A stretch of DNA of 64,000 nucleotides from Streptomyces sp. NBC_00247 (GCF_036188265.1 NZ_CP108093.1:3547001-3611000), one strand, 5' to 3'; positions 1 through 9,014 are shown, counted from the stretch's first letter. The notes: generated by a model not told the origin, from the letters alone. Program-made: numbers and translations.

Positions 1-1377
1 TGGATGATCAACGCGTACTCGCTCGTCCAGTCGGGTCTGCTGCTCACCGCCGGCAGCGCGTCGGACCGCTACGGCCGGAAGAGGATGCTGCTCGCCGGCC
101 TCGCGGTGTTCGGGGCCGGTTCGCTGGTCGCCGCCTTCGCCCAGAGTCCCGGCCAACTCGTCGCCGCCCGTGCGGGGATGGGGGTCGGCGGCGCGCTTCT
201 GCTCACCAGCACGCTCGCCGTGGTGGTCCAGGTCTTCGACGAGGCCGAGCGGGTCCGCGCGATCGGCCTCTGGGCGACGGTCAGTTCCCTCGGGTTCGCG
301 GCAGGCCCGCTCCTCGGCGGGGTGCTGCTCGGCCACTTCTGGTGGGGCTCGATCTTCCTCGTCAACCTCCCCGTCGCCGTACTCGGCCTGGTCGCGGTGG
401 CCCGGCTCGTACCGGAGTCCAAGAACCCGGACGGCCAACGGCCGGACCTGCTGGGCGCGTTGCTCTCCACGCTCGGCCTGGGTGCCGTGGTGTACGCGAT
501 CATCTCCGGCCCGGAGCACGGCTGGACCTCCTTCCGGGTGCTGCTTCCCGCATGCGCCGGGGTCGCCGTGCTGGCCGGGTTCGCACGCTGGGAACTGGGC
601 GTCCCGGCGCCGATGCTCGACATGCGGTTCTTCCGGAACAGGTCGTTCACCGGCGCGGTGACGGGGTCGGTGCTGGTCACGTTCGGGATGGGCGGCTCGC
701 TCTTCCTGCTCACCCAGTACCTCCAGTTCGTCCTCGGGTACGAGCCGTTGGAGGCCGGGCTGCGCATCGCCCCGCTCGCGCTCACCGTGGTCGCGCTCAA
801 CCTCACCGGGCTCGGTGCCCGGCTGGTCCCCCGGATGGGCACTCCCGCCACGATCGGGGCCGGCATGTCCCTGCTGGCCGCCGGTCTCGCCGCCGTGGCG
901 CTGCTCGCCCCGCACGGGTACGCCGGCATGCTGCTCGGCCTGGTCCTGACGGGCACGGGGATCGCCCTCGCGGGCCCCGCCATGGCCGCCGCGATCATGG
1001 GAGCCATCCCACCGGAGCGCGCGGGGGTGGGCGCGGGGGTCAACGGCACCCTCGCCGAGTTCGGCAACGGCCTCGGCGTCGCCGTCCTCGGCGCGGTCCT
1101 CACCTCCCGCTTCGGCGCGCTGCTCCCCCTCGCCGCGACCGGTGCCGCCTCCCTGCCCGCCGCGCTGGCGGCGGCAGGGGGCGGACCGGAGCGCGCCGCC
1201 GTCGAGAACGCCTTCGCGGCCGGGCTGGAGAGAGGCCAACTGGTGGGCGCGGCGGCGGTGCTGGCCGGCGGGATGGTGGCGGCGCTGCTGCTGCGCAGGG
1301 CGGAACGGGCGGGTGGCGCGCCCGGGGCGGCGGACGGCTCGGACATCCCGGGGGAGCCGGCCGGATCGGCGGCATAG
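1..1377 (+). CDS. MFS drug exporter (EmrB/QacA type), 5' truncated
   Basis: The reading frame is open from the first base, so the true start probably lies upstream of the window. The visible 457 residues are a run of hydrophobic segments. An SDRYGRKR loop, typical of the MFS loop between TM2 and TM3, lies near residue 20, so only the first one or two helices are missing. Proteins of this family export drugs or metabolites by proton antiport in the plasma membrane. The C-terminal tail is hydrophilic and Gly/Ala-rich. A TetR-type regulator follows 77 bases downstream on the same strand, the usual arrangement for a drug-responsive pump. The substrate cannot be inferred. Confidence 0.9.
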   Translation, partial: WMINAYSLVQSGLLLTAGSASDRYGRKRMLLAGLAVFGAGSLVAAFAQSPGQLVAARAGMGVGGALLLTSTLAVVVQVFDEAERVRAIGLWATVSSLGFAAGPLLGGVLLGHFWWGSIFLVNLPVAVLGLVAVARLVPESKNPDGQRPDLLGALLSTLGLGAVVYAIISGPEHGWTSFRVLLPACAGVAVLAGFARWELGVPAPMLDMRFFRNRSFTGAVTGSVLVTFGMGGSLFLLTQYLQFVLGYEPLEAGLRIAPLALTVVALNLTGLGARLVPRMGTPATIGAGMSLLAAGLAAVALLAPHGYAGMLLGLVLTGTGIALAGPAMAAAIMGAIPPERAGVGAGVNGTLAEFGNGLGVAVLGAVLTSRFGALLPLAATGAASLPAALAAAGGGPERAAVENAFAAGLERGQLVGAAAVLAGGMVAALLLRRAERAGGAPGAADGSDIPGEPAGSAA

Positions 1378-1454
1378 CATCGGACCGGGCATCCGGGCCG
1401 TCCGTGACGGTGCCCCGCCCGGTCCGTCCCCCGGGCACACGAGGAGAGTGCGCC

Positions 1455-2255
1455 ATGGTGTCCGCGGCCGACCGGGCGGAGGAGCCCGCACCGAGAATCG
1501 CGCCGGCCCCGCCGGCGGTGCGGACCAGTGTGTGGCTCGTCGGGCGCCCGGCCTCGCGTACCCGCAGGTCGGAAGGGTCGCCCACGGGTCTCGACCGGGA
1601 CCGGATCACCGCCGCGACGGTCCGGCTGCTGGACGCGGAGGGCCTCGCGAGGTTCTCCATGCGCCGCCTCGCCGCCGAACTCGACGTCACCGCCATGTCC
1701 CTCTACTGGTACGTCGACACCAAGGACGACCTGCTGGAGCTGGCTCTCGACTCCGTCTACGGCGAGATCGCGGCACCCCCCGAGGACGCCGTCTGGACCG
1801 ACCGCCTGCGCGAACTCGCGGGCTCTTACCGGGCGTTGCTGGTGCGCCACGTGTGGGCGTCGTCGCTGGCCGTGAGCTTCCTCAACATCGGCCCGCACTC
1901 GGTGCTCTTCACCCGGGCCGTCCAGGACGTGATCCGGGAGACCGGCCTCCCGCTGCACCAGCGGACCGGAGCACTCTCCGCGGTCTTCCAGTTCGTGTAC
2001 GGGTTCGGCACCATCGAGGGCGATCTCCGCCGCCGCTCGGCCGCCGCCGGGATCAGTCAGGACGAGTACTTCCGGCAGGCGATGGCCGCATACCGCTCCG
2101 AGCCCAGCCTCAAGCCCGTCATCGACGTCTCGCAGGACCTGATGGACGCGCGCGGGGGCGACACGGTCGAGGAGATGCGCGAGCGGGACTTCGCCTTCGC
2201 GCTCGACCTGCTGATCGCCGGCATCGAGGCGATGCGGGACCGCCGAGGGGCGTGA
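1455..2255 (+). CDS. TetR/AcrR family transcriptional regulator
   Basis: 267 aa. The start at 1455 is preceded by GAGGAGAG. An unusually long, Pro/Ala-rich N-terminal extension of about 45 residues precedes the HTH. The HTH lies around residues 60-90 and includes RFSMRRLAAELDV and the recognition-helix segment AMSLYWYVDTKDDLLE. The remainder is the helical ligand-binding and dimerisation region and resembles the TetR_C group. It follows the MFS exporter and is likely its local repressor, relieved by the exported compound. Ligand unknown. Confidence 0.88.
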   Translation: MVSAADRAEEPAPRIAPAPPAVRTSVWLVGRPASRTRRSEGSPTGLDRDRITAATVRLLDAEGLARFSMRRLAAELDVTAMSLYWYVDTKDDLLELALDSVYGEIAAPPEDAVWTDRLRELAGSYRALLVRHVWASSLAVSFLNIGPHSVLFTRAVQDVIRETGLPLHQRTGALSAVFQFVYGFGTIEGDLRRRSAAAGISQDEYFRQAMAAYRSEPSLKPVIDVSQDLMDARGGDTVEEMRERDFAFALDLLIAGIEAMRDRRGA

Positions 2256-2311
2256 GGGGGGTCGCGAACACCCACGTGACAACGGCAACGGGGGGTTGTC
2301 ATCCTGGGCCC

Positions 2312-2530
2312 GTGGCAGACACCGCGGACCTCTCCCCGCACGAGCAGACCTTCGACCGCGTCCGGGAGGCCCGGGACCGGGCCGTCCACCACACCCGGCC
2401 GGCGAGGGAGTCCGCCGTCGAGCGCCGGGACCTGATGCAGGGCCTCATCGGCCAGGGAGTCTCCCAGGCGGACATCGCCCGTGAACCGGGCGTCAGCCGT
2501 CAGGCCGTCCAGAAGATGCCGGCCTGCTGA
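2312..2530 (+). CDS. Small HTH-like protein
   Basis: 72 aa from a GTG start. The C-terminal half contains an HTH-like segment, SQADIAREPGVSRQAVQKM, with the 'Q-x-x-I-A-x-x-x-G-V-S-x-x-x-V' spacing. The N-terminal half is charged and probably helical. Small proteins of this shape are common in Streptomyces and their function is unknown. A proline replaces a helix-favouring residue inside the putative HTH, which weakens the DNA-binding assignment. The gene ends 22 bases before the convergent dehydrogenase gene. Confidence 0.5.
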   Translation: MADTADLSPHEQTFDRVREARDRAVHHTRPARESAVERRDLMQGLIGQGVSQADIAREPGVSRQAVQKMPAC

Positions 2531-2552
2531 ACAGCCGCGCGGGGGCGGCCGG

Positions 2553-3533
2553 TCAGTAGCCGCGGTCCACGTCCACGGCCAGCTCCGGCCGCCGTCCCGC
2601 GCGCAACCGCGCCCAGCAGGCGGCGAAGTCGGCGACGACGTCCTCGTCCGCCGTGATGCCCGCCGAGTGCGCGGTGACGACCGTGCGCGGCAGCCGCCAG
2701 CACGGATCGCCGGGGACGGCCGGTTCGGAGGGCAGCACGTCCAGCACCGCTCGGCGTACCGAGCCGGCCCGCAGCGCCGCCTCCAGCGCGGCCAGGTCCA
2801 CCGTCGCCCCGCGTCCCACGTTGACGAACGAGGCTCCCCGCAGATGCCCGAAGCGCTCCGCGGCGAAGAAGTTCCCGGTCGCGGCGGTGAGCGGCAGTGC
2901 CGCGACGACCCAGCGCGCCTCGCCGAGCGCCTGGCGCTCCGCGTCCCCGCCGGCGGTCACCACCCGTTCGAAACCGGGCGGCGGCACGCCGGGCACGGTA
3001 CGGGCCACCCCGACCGTACGGAGCCCGCAGGCCCGCAGCAGGACCGCCACGGCCGATCCGATCCGGCCGGTGCCGTGGATCAGAACCGTCTGCCCGGTGG
3101 CGAGTTCGGAGGGCTCGCGCCGCCACTCCTCGCGCCCGTGCCGCGCCGCGAACTCCGGTACCGACTGGCATTCGGCCAGCACCCAGGCGAGGACGTACTG
3201 CGCGATCCGCTCGCCCATCCGGCCGACCGTCCGGGTCAGCAACACGCCGTCGGGCCAGGGACCGGGGGCGAGCAGCGCGTCCGTACCGGCGTTGACGCTG
3301 TGGAACCAGAGCAGCCGGTCCGCCGGCGGGCCCGCCGGGCGCGAGGCCCCGACCCAGACGACCGGATCGCCCGCGGCGACGACCGGCTCTCCGTCCGCCG
3401 GGTACGCGCGCCAGGGGCGGCCGGTGGCCGCCGCCAGCCCGTGGCGGACGGCCGGGGTGACCTCGGGGGCGGTGAGCAGCCGGGCGCGGTCGAGCAGCGC
3501 GGTGCCGGGCAGGCCGGCGGCGGTGGGAGGCAC
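2553..3533 (-). CDS. D-isomer-specific 2-hydroxyacid dehydrogenase family protein
   Basis: 326 aa. The NAD-binding Rossmann fold has the glycine motif HGTGRIGSAVA near residue 155. The later conserved blocks are FVNVGRGATVD, LDVLPSEP and a TAHSAG segment carrying the catalytic histidine. The family reduces 2-oxoacids or oxidises D-2-hydroxyacids in the cytoplasm; the substrate cannot be told from sequence. Its start lies 12 bases from the stop of the upstream PPOX-family gene on the same strand, so the two may be co-transcribed. Confidence 0.85.
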   Translation of the reverse strand: MPPTAAGLPGTALLDRARLLTAPEVTPAVRHGLAAATGRPWRAYPADGEPVVAAGDPVVWVGASRPAGPPADRLLWFHSVNAGTDALLAPGPWPDGVLLTRTVGRMGERIAQYVLAWVLAECQSVPEFAARHGREEWRREPSELATGQTVLIHGTGRIGSAVAVLLRACGLRTVGVARTVPGVPPPGFERVVTAGGDAERQALGEARWVVAALPLTAATGNFFAAERFGHLRGASFVNVGRGATVDLAALEAALRAGSVRRAVLDVLPSEPAVPGDPCWRLPRTVVTAHSAGITADEDVVADFAACWARLRAGRRPELAVDVDRGY

Positions 3534-3545
3534 GCGGGCAGGTCC

Positions 3546-4022
3546 TCAGGCGTCGGTGCCGGTGACGAGCCGGGCGGGGAACCCGCCGGTGGCGATCGGG
3601 CCCCAGCGCTCCGGGGTGATCCGGATGATCGACTTGCCCTGCTTGATCATGGCGGCCCGGTACCCGTCCCAGTCCGGGTGCTCGCCGGAGATGTTGCGGA
3701 AGTACTCCACCAGCGGCTCGACGGAGTCCGGGGCGTCGATGACCTCGGCGGTGCCGTCGATCTGCACCCAGGGGCCGTTCCAGTCGTCGGAGAGGACGAC
3801 CACGCTGACCTTGTCGTCCCGCTTGGCGTTGCGGGTCTTGGCGCGCTCCGGGTAGGTGGAGACGACGATCCGGCCCGAGTCGTCGAGCCCGCAGGTGAGC
3901 GGGGAGGCCTGCGGACGGCCGTCGGACCGTGCGGTGATCAGCAGCGCCCGGTGGCGGGGCCTCACGAACGCCAGCAACTCGTCACGGTCGGCGGTGGTGT
4001 TGGTCGCGATGTGGGAAGCCAT
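3546..4022 (-). CDS. PPOX-class (pyridoxamine 5'-phosphate oxidase fold) protein
   Basis: 158 aa, the usual length for single-domain flavin/F420-binding split-barrel proteins. Visible features are RHRALLITARSDGRPQASPL at the first strand pair, VVSTYPERAKTRNAKRDDKVSVVV in the middle, and a C-terminal PERWGPIATGGFPARL. This pattern resembles the actinobacterial PPOX/F420-dependent subgroup, in which F420H2 or FMN is the cofactor. The substrate is unknown. It appears to be the first gene of a two-gene unit with the downstream dehydrogenase. Confidence 0.82.
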   Translation of the reverse strand: MASHIATNTTADRDELLAFVRPRHRALLITARSDGRPQASPLTCGLDDSGRIVVSTYPERAKTRNAKRDDKVSVVVLSDDWNGPWVQIDGTAEVIDAPDSVEPLVEYFRNISGEHPDWDGYRAAMIKQGKSIIRITPERWGPIATGGFPARLVTGTDA

Positions 4023-4094
4023 GCGCCCAGCTTAAGGGGCCTGCGCACCACCCGCCCGGGACGCGGGACGGGCCGGTCGGCGCCCCGGGACGCA

Positions 4095-4147
4095 CGACGG
4101 GCCGGTCACCGGCGGAAGGCGTACCCTCCGCAGCGGCCGGCCCGTCG
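4095..4147 (-). terminator. Inverted-repeat terminator after YceI gene
   Basis: An 11-bp perfect arm pair, CGACGGGCCGG (4095-4105) and CCGGCCCGTCG (4137-4147), encloses a 31-base loop that has further pairing potential. It lies just past the YceI stop and upstream of the PPOX gene, so it probably ends the MarR-MFS-YceI transcript. Confidence 0.55.
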
Positions 4148-4155
4148 CGCACGGT

Positions 4156-4971
4156 TCAGGAGGGCAGGGTGTCGCCCTGGACCGCCTGGATGTCCAGCTC
4201 CACGCGGAGCGTCGTGCCGATGGCGGAGATGCCCGCCTTCACGACCTGGTTGTAGTTCATGGCGAAGTCGTCGCGGCGCAGCTCGGCCGTGGCGCGGAAC
4301 GCCGCCCTGACCCCGCCCCACGGGTCGGGGCCGGTACCGAGGTAGGTGAGGTCGAGGTCGACGGGGCGGGCGATGCCCCGCATCGTCAGCTCGCCCTCGA
4401 CCGTCCAGCGGTCCGGGCCGGCGGGGACCAGTGCGCGGGAGTTGTACGCGAGTTCGGGGAACCGCTCCACGTCGAGGAAGTCGGCCGACCGCAGGTGCTT
4501 GTCGCGCATGCCGTTGCCGGTGTCGATGCTCGCCGCGTCGATGACGGCGTCCACCCGGGACCGGGCGACGTCCTCGTCGATCACGATCCGGCCGCTGAAC
4601 TCGGTGAACCGGCCGCGCACGCTGGAGATGCCCAGATGCTGGGCGGAGGCGGCCACCGAGCTGTGCGCGGGGTCGAGCGACCAGTCGCCGGGCGGGGGGA
4701 GTTCCACGCCGCCCTGGCGGGCCAGGACCACGGTGCCGGCCTCGATCCGGCCGCCGGCCGTCACGAGGGCGGTGGAGGCGGCGGGCGCGTAACCGACGGC
4801 GGTCACGATCACCGTGTAGGCACCGGCGGGCAGCGGCTCTTCCGTGCGGGTCGCGCCGTCCTCGTCGGCCGTGGCGCGCAGTATCTGGGTGCCGGTCATG
4901 TCGGTGACCGTGACGATCGCGTGCTGGACCGCCCAGCCGTCCCGCGTCCGTACCTGTGCGCGAAGTCCCAT
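4156..4971 (-). CDS. YceI-family protein with N-terminal CnaB/carboxypeptidase-like domain
   Basis: 271 aa, starting at MGLRAQ. Residues 1-85 form a beta-sandwich repeat of the carboxypeptidase-regulatory/CnaB type, with 'AIVTVTDMTGTQIL' and 'LPAGAYTVIVTAVGY'. From about residue 95 a YceI lipocalin-like domain follows: W-S-L-D-P-A-H-S, then VRGRFTEFSGR, DVERFPELAY and GELTMRGIARPVDLDL. YceI domains bind long isoprenoid or amide lipids in known cases. No signal peptide is visible. The N-terminal domain resembles the repeats at the end of the MFS protein encoded upstream, which argues for a shared function. It is the last gene of the MarR-MFS-YceI unit. Confidence 0.85.
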   Translation of the reverse strand: MGLRAQVRTRDGWAVQHAIVTVTDMTGTQILRATADEDGATRTEEPLPAGAYTVIVTAVGYAPAASTALVTAGGRIEAGTVVLARQGGVELPPPGDWSLDPAHSSVAASAQHLGISSVRGRFTEFSGRIVIDEDVARSRVDAVIDAASIDTGNGMRDKHLRSADFLDVERFPELAYNSRALVPAGPDRWTVEGELTMRGIARPVDLDLTYLGTGPDPWGGVRAAFRATAELRRDDFAMNYNQVVKAGISAIGTTLRVELDIQAVQGDTLPS

Positions 4972-5142
4972 GACGTTCTCTTTCCTTGTCCACTGACGTG
5001 ACGACTCGGGGTACGAGTCGGGCCCCGGGGCGGGGCGGCAGGCCGTCCCCTGCCTGCCGCACGCGCCACCGGGGCCCATTTCCACCGGCCGGGACAGACT
5101 CTCCGCTGAAAGCGCTGTCCCGCCAGGGGGCTTATCGCTCGA

Positions 5143-7611
5143 TCACTCGCCGGGGTGGGCGAGTTCGATGTCGTGCCCGTCGACCCCGTGACCGGCGACG
5201 GCCACGGTGCTCGCCACCGGCGGGTAGCCGGTCGCGACGACGGAGTACTCACCGGCGTCCAGATCGGTGAAGGCGTACGCGCCGTCCGCACCGGTCGTGG
5301 AGGTGGCGACGACATTGCCCGCGGCGTCGATCAGGGTGACGCGGGCGTCCGCGAGGGCACCGCCGGCGGAGCCGGCGCGCACCACGCCCTGGACGAGGGC
5401 GCCGGCCTGGAGCGAGGCCTCGACCCGGGTGACACCCGTGCCGGCGATCTCCACCGGGAGGGCCAGCGGGCGGTGACCCGCCGCGTTCACCGCGAGCGTC
5501 ACGGTGCCGGGGACCAGCTCGCCGAAGGCGAAGTCGCCGGTCTCGCCGGAGATGCCGGTGGCGAGTACGTCACCGCGCACGTCGGTCACGATGACCATGG
5601 CGCCCTGGACCGGGGTGCCGGCCTCGGCGGCCCGGACCGTACCGGCCAGTCCGCTGGTGCCGGAGAGCAGGATGTCGTAGGCCAGCGGCTCGTCGCCGAC
5701 GACCACCGTGGACGCCTGCGGCTGGCAGCCGTCGGCGGAGGCGATCAGCACGTAGCTGCCGGTGCCGGGGGCGTCGAGGACGTAGGAACCGTCCGCCTGC
5801 GCCACCGAGCGGCCCAGCTGACGACCGCCGAGGGAGATCAGCGTGACGGCGGCCTGGGCGACGGGAGCGCCGTCCGCGCCGCGCACCACGCCGCGCACCG
5901 GGGTGCCCTCGACGGTGAGGGTGTCGGCCGCGGGGGCCTGGAGCGTGGCGGTGGTGGCCGGGGCGGACGTGACCGCGGTGGCTGCCGGCGCGGCGGCGAC
6001 CGCTTCGGCGGCGGTCTCCTCCGCCGGGGCCGCGGCGGTCTCGGAGCCGGTGTTCGTCCGGAGCGCGACTTCCTTGATGAAGATCGCGAACAGGAAGGCG
6101 AGCAGGGCGCACGGGGCGGCGAACAGGAAGACGTCACCGACGCCGTGGCCGTACGCGGACTCGACGACCGCACGCACCGGGGCGGGCAGCGTCGCCAGGT
6201 CCGGGATACCGCCGCCGGTTCCGCCGGCGCTCTTGACGCCGAGGTCCGAGAGGCCGTCCGTCACGTAGTGGGAGACGCGGTTGGCCATGACGGCACCCAG
6301 CGCCGAGACGCCGATGGCGCCACCGAGCGAACGGAAGAACGTGACCACGGAGCTGGCCGCACCGAGGTCCTGGGGAGCGACCTGGTTCTGCGCGGCGAGG
6401 ACCAGGTTCTGCATCATCATGCCGACGCCGGCGCCGACGAGGAACATGAAGATCCCGACGTGCCAGTACGTCGTGTCGTACCGGATCGTGCCCAGCAGGC
6501 CGAGACCCGCGGTGACCAGGACGCCACCGGAGACGAGCCAGTACTTCCAGCGTCCGGTGCGGGTGATGACCTGGCCGGAGATGGTCGAGGAGAGGAAGAG
6601 ACCCGTGATCATCGGGATCGTCATGACGCCGGACATCGTCGGCGACTTGCCGCGCGCCAGCTGGAAGTACTGGCTGAAGAAGACGGTGCCCGCGAACATC
6701 GCGACACCGACGAAGAGCGAGGCCACCGAGGCCAGCGTGATCGTCCGGTTGCGGAAGAGCCGCAGCGGGATGATCGGCTCGCGGGCCTTCGACTCGGTGA
6801 AGACGAACGCGCCGATGAGGGCCACGACGCCGAGCAGCATCACGACGGTCTGCCAGGAGCCCCACGCGTACTTGTCGCCCGCGAAGGTCACCCAGAGCAG
6901 CAGCAGCGAGACGCCCGCGCTGATGAAGAACGCGCCGGTCCAGTCGACCTTGACGTCACGCTTGACGACGGGGAGCTTCAGGGTCTTCTGGAGCACGAAG
7001 AGGGCGATGATCGCGAACGGCACACCCACGTAGAAGCACCAGCGCCAGCCCATCCAGCTGGTGTCGGTGATGACGCCGCCGAGGAGCGGGCCGCCGACGG
7101 TGGCGACGGCGAAGACCGCGCCGAGGTAACCGCTGTACCGGCCGCGCTCGCGCGGGGAGATCATCGCGGCGAGCACGACCTGCGCCAGGGCGGAGAGACC
7201 GCCGACGCCGACGCCCTGCACGACACGGAAGACGATCAGCATGCCGGAGCTGGTCGACAGACCGGCGGCGCAGGAGCCCAGCACGTAGATGATCAGGGCT
7301 ATCTGGACCAGCAGCTTCTTGCTGAAGAGGTCCGAGAGCTTGCCCCAGATCGGGGTGGTCGCGGTCATCGCCAGCAGGGAGGCCGTGACGACCCAGGTGT
7401 AGGCGCTCTGGCCGCCACCGAGGTCGGAGATGATGTGGGGGAGGGCGTTGGAGACAACCGTCGACGACAGGATCGCGACGAACATGCCGAGCAGGAGCCC
7501 GGTCAGGGCCTCCATGATCTGCCGGTGTGTCATCGGCGCGCCGTCGGGAGCTTCGGAGCCCCCGTGCTTGGCGTGGCCGCCCCGCACACCGGTCGGTGTG
7601 GTCGTAGCCAT
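5143..7611 (-). CDS. DHA2-type MFS transporter fused to C-terminal CnaB-like repeats
   Basis: 822 aa; start MATTTPTGV at 7611. Residues of about 40-545 are a 14-helix DHA2/EmrB-like drug:proton antiporter, with 'MEALTGLLLGMFVAILSSTVV' at TM1, WGKLSDLFSKK in the TM2-3 loop and RERGRYSGYLGAVFA further on. After an Ala-rich linker there are three consecutive beta-sandwich repeats of about 80 residues (roughly 570-822), each with a 'G-V-V-R/x..A..TL' start and a 'G-x-Y-x-V-x-A-x-G' end. A large C-terminal soluble module is unusual for this family. The gene lies 82 bases behind a MarR regulator and is probably induced when that repressor is released. Confidence 0.9.
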   Translation of the reverse strand: MATTTPTGVRGGHAKHGGSEAPDGAPMTHRQIMEALTGLLLGMFVAILSSTVVSNALPHIISDLGGGQSAYTWVVTASLLAMTATTPIWGKLSDLFSKKLLVQIALIIYVLGSCAAGLSTSSGMLIVFRVVQGVGVGGLSALAQVVLAAMISPRERGRYSGYLGAVFAVATVGGPLLGGVITDTSWMGWRWCFYVGVPFAIIALFVLQKTLKLPVVKRDVKVDWTGAFFISAGVSLLLLWVTFAGDKYAWGSWQTVVMLLGVVALIGAFVFTESKAREPIIPLRLFRNRTITLASVASLFVGVAMFAGTVFFSQYFQLARGKSPTMSGVMTIPMITGLFLSSTISGQVITRTGRWKYWLVSGGVLVTAGLGLLGTIRYDTTYWHVGIFMFLVGAGVGMMMQNLVLAAQNQVAPQDLGAASSVVTFFRSLGGAIGVSALGAVMANRVSHYVTDGLSDLGVKSAGGTGGGIPDLATLPAPVRAVVESAYGHGVGDVFLFAAPCALLAFLFAIFIKEVALRTNTGSETAAAPAEETAAEAVAAAPAATAVTSAPATTATLQAPAADTLTVEGTPVRGVVRGADGAPVAQAAVTLISLGGRQLGRSVAQADGSYVLDAPGTGSYVLIASADGCQPQASTVVVGDEPLAYDILLSGTSGLAGTVRAAEAGTPVQGAMVIVTDVRGDVLATGISGETGDFAFGELVPGTVTLAVNAAGHRPLALPVEIAGTGVTRVEASLQAGALVQGVVRAGSAGGALADARVTLIDAAGNVVATSTTGADGAYAFTDLDAGEYSVVATGYPPVASTVAVAGHGVDGHDIELAHPGE

Positions 7612-7693
7612 GAATGTCCTTTGCTTTGCTTCTGTTACAGAGGTGTACGGGTGTCCGTCAGGTCCCGCCCGACCGGAACGAGCCCTTCCGGGG

Positions 7694-8215
7694 CTACTGG
7701 TCCGGGCCGGTGACCTTCGGGACGGTGGGCCCGGTGAGGCGTGCGAGACAGTCGTCGGTGTGCCGTCCGGGGGTGCACGCACTGGGGGTGCGGGCGGCGA
7801 AGCTGCCGCAGAGCCGTGCCAGCGACGTGATGAGTTGTCCGACTTCGTCGTCGGACCAGTCCGCGAGGTTGTGTGCGAACACTTCCGTGCTCCGACGGCT
7901 GAGGTCGGCGAGCACGTCGCGTCCGGAGGAGGTCAGCCGCAAGATGCGCGAACGCTTGTCCGCGGGGTCGGGAAACCGCTCTATCCAGCCGCGTTCCGCC
8001 ACGTGGGCGACGTGCCGGCTGGTCACGGACATGTCCACGGAGAGCAGCTCGGCGAGCCGGCTGATGCGCATCTCGCCGTGCTGGGCGAGGAGCGTGAGCA
8101 CCGCCGCCGAGCCGCCGGGGCAGTCGGAGGGCAGTGCGCGGGCGAGTCCCCGTTTCACGACTCCCACGGCGCTGAGGTGCCGGGCCAGTTCCTCGTACTG
8201 ACTCCGTGCGGCCAC
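7694..8215 (-). CDS. MarR family transcriptional regulator
   Basis: 173 aa from a GTG start. The winged-helix core lies around residues 35-100: ISRLAELLSVDMSVTSRHV is the HTH, and DPADKRSRILRLT is the wing with the typical D-x-R-(S/A)-R motif. The C-terminal 30 residues form an extra Pro/Thr/Cys-containing tail. It heads the unit with the MFS-CnaB exporter and the YceI protein and likely represses it. Two identical-pattern palindromes 33-74 bases upstream of the start are probable operators, suggesting autoregulation. Confidence 0.9.
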   Translation of the reverse strand: MAARSQYEELARHLSAVGVVKRGLARALPSDCPGGSAAVLTLLAQHGEMRISRLAELLSVDMSVTSRHVAHVAERGWIERFPDPADKRSRILRLTSSGRDVLADLSRRSTEVFAHNLADWSDDEVGQLITSLARLCGSFAARTPSACTPGRHTDDCLARLTGPTVPKVTGPDQ

Positions 8216-8528
8216 GGGACACCCCCAGACTTCTGCTCTGCATCTTGTTGCTTAGGGCAACCATAGAAGCCGTTGGTTGCTGCAGGCAAACTAAATGGGG
8301 CTTGCATAAGTAAAGGAACCCAAAAGGCTCCGTAGGCTGCCGGTCAAAGCCGCAGCGTGTGGCCCCGGTGCGTCATCCGTGTGTCTCACACCACAGGGTG
8401 AGGCCCCCTGTGTCGTCATGTTGACGATGCGCGGGGTTGTGGAGATGAGGGGAATGTCCGTACGAACCGTCGCCCGCACGTCCCCCGGGGGTTGGGCGGA
8501 AGGCCCGAGTTCGCTAGGGTCCTGGCCC
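8216..8528 (+). other. Intergenic region between divergent MarR and small membrane protein genes
   Basis: No gene is seen in this 313-base stretch. Its left part is AT-rich for this genome and carries the MarR operator-like palindromes. The right part leads into the 71-aa membrane protein gene. Confidence 0.6.
8248..8289. promoter_or_regulatory. Probable MarR operator pair (TTGC-N5-GCAA twice)
   Basis: TTGCTTAGGGCAA (8248-8260) and TTGCTGCAGGCAA (8277-8289) share the dyad TTGC-N5-GCAA, with start-to-start spacing of 29 bases. A partial third copy, TTGCATAAGTAA, follows near 8302. Paired short palindromes just upstream of a marR gene are the normal arrangement for autorepression, so this most likely controls the MarR-MFS-YceI operon. 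Regulation is inferred from pattern and position only. Confidence 0.6.
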
Positions 8529-8744
8529 ATGGCACACAACCCCCACGCCCCTCAGCAGGGCCCCGCGGGCAATGACGACCCGGCGGGCAGCACGCAGATG
8601 TTCCGCGCCTTCGTCGACGACGGAGAGCCGGAGCGCCGGCCGCAGCAGGCCGCCCCGTCCGGCGGTCCCAAGACCGGCGTGATCGTGGCCGTCGTCGCGG
8701 TCGTCGTCGTCCTCGCCGCGGTCGCCTGGCTCGCGCTCGGCTGA
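8529..8744 (+). CDS. Small C-tail-anchored membrane protein
   Basis: 71 aa. The first 45 residues are hydrophilic and rich in Pro, Gln, Gly and Asp, with TQMFRAFVDDGEPERRP. A single hydrophobic segment (about residues 49-70, Val/Ala-rich) ends the protein, giving a cytoplasmic N-terminus and a C-terminal membrane anchor. No known domain is recognised. A GC-rich hairpin followed by TTTT ends the transcript shortly downstream. Confidence 0.65.
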   Translation: MAHNPHAPQQGPAGNDDPAGSTQMFRAFVDDGEPERRPQQAAPSGGPKTGVIVAVVAVVVVLAAVAWLALG

Positions 8745-8763
8745 CCCGCACCGTCCGGCCACG

Positions 8764-8802
8764 CGGCGGCCTCCGTACCGACGGGGGCCGCCGACGCGTT
8801 TT
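8764..8802 (+). terminator. Rho-independent terminator
   Basis: CGGCGGCC (8764-8771) pairs with GGCCGCCG (8786-8793). The pair is followed by ACGCG and then TTTT at 8799-8802. It lies 20 bases past the small membrane protein stop. Confidence 0.6.
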
Positions 8803-9014
8803 CGGGCAGCGCGAGGCGCGTGCGGGGAGCGCCGGGTGCCCGGCCGCACGGGCCGCGGGTGCGCGGAGGCTGGAGACGATCGGAGAACCGGACCGGCCGG
8901 AGAACCGGACCGGCCGGACGGACCGGGGCGCGACCCGGGGACGTCCGGGCGCGGCCCGGGAACGGGGGTGCCGCCGGGGCGCGTGAGCGCGTTCTCCCCG
9001 GCGGCCGATGACCG

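Noticed and set aside
5155..7713. Long rightward open frame (852 codons) opposite the MFS-CnaB gene
   Set aside because: Low-complexity Asp/Gly/Arg/His composition, no motif and no start signal; antisense shadow.
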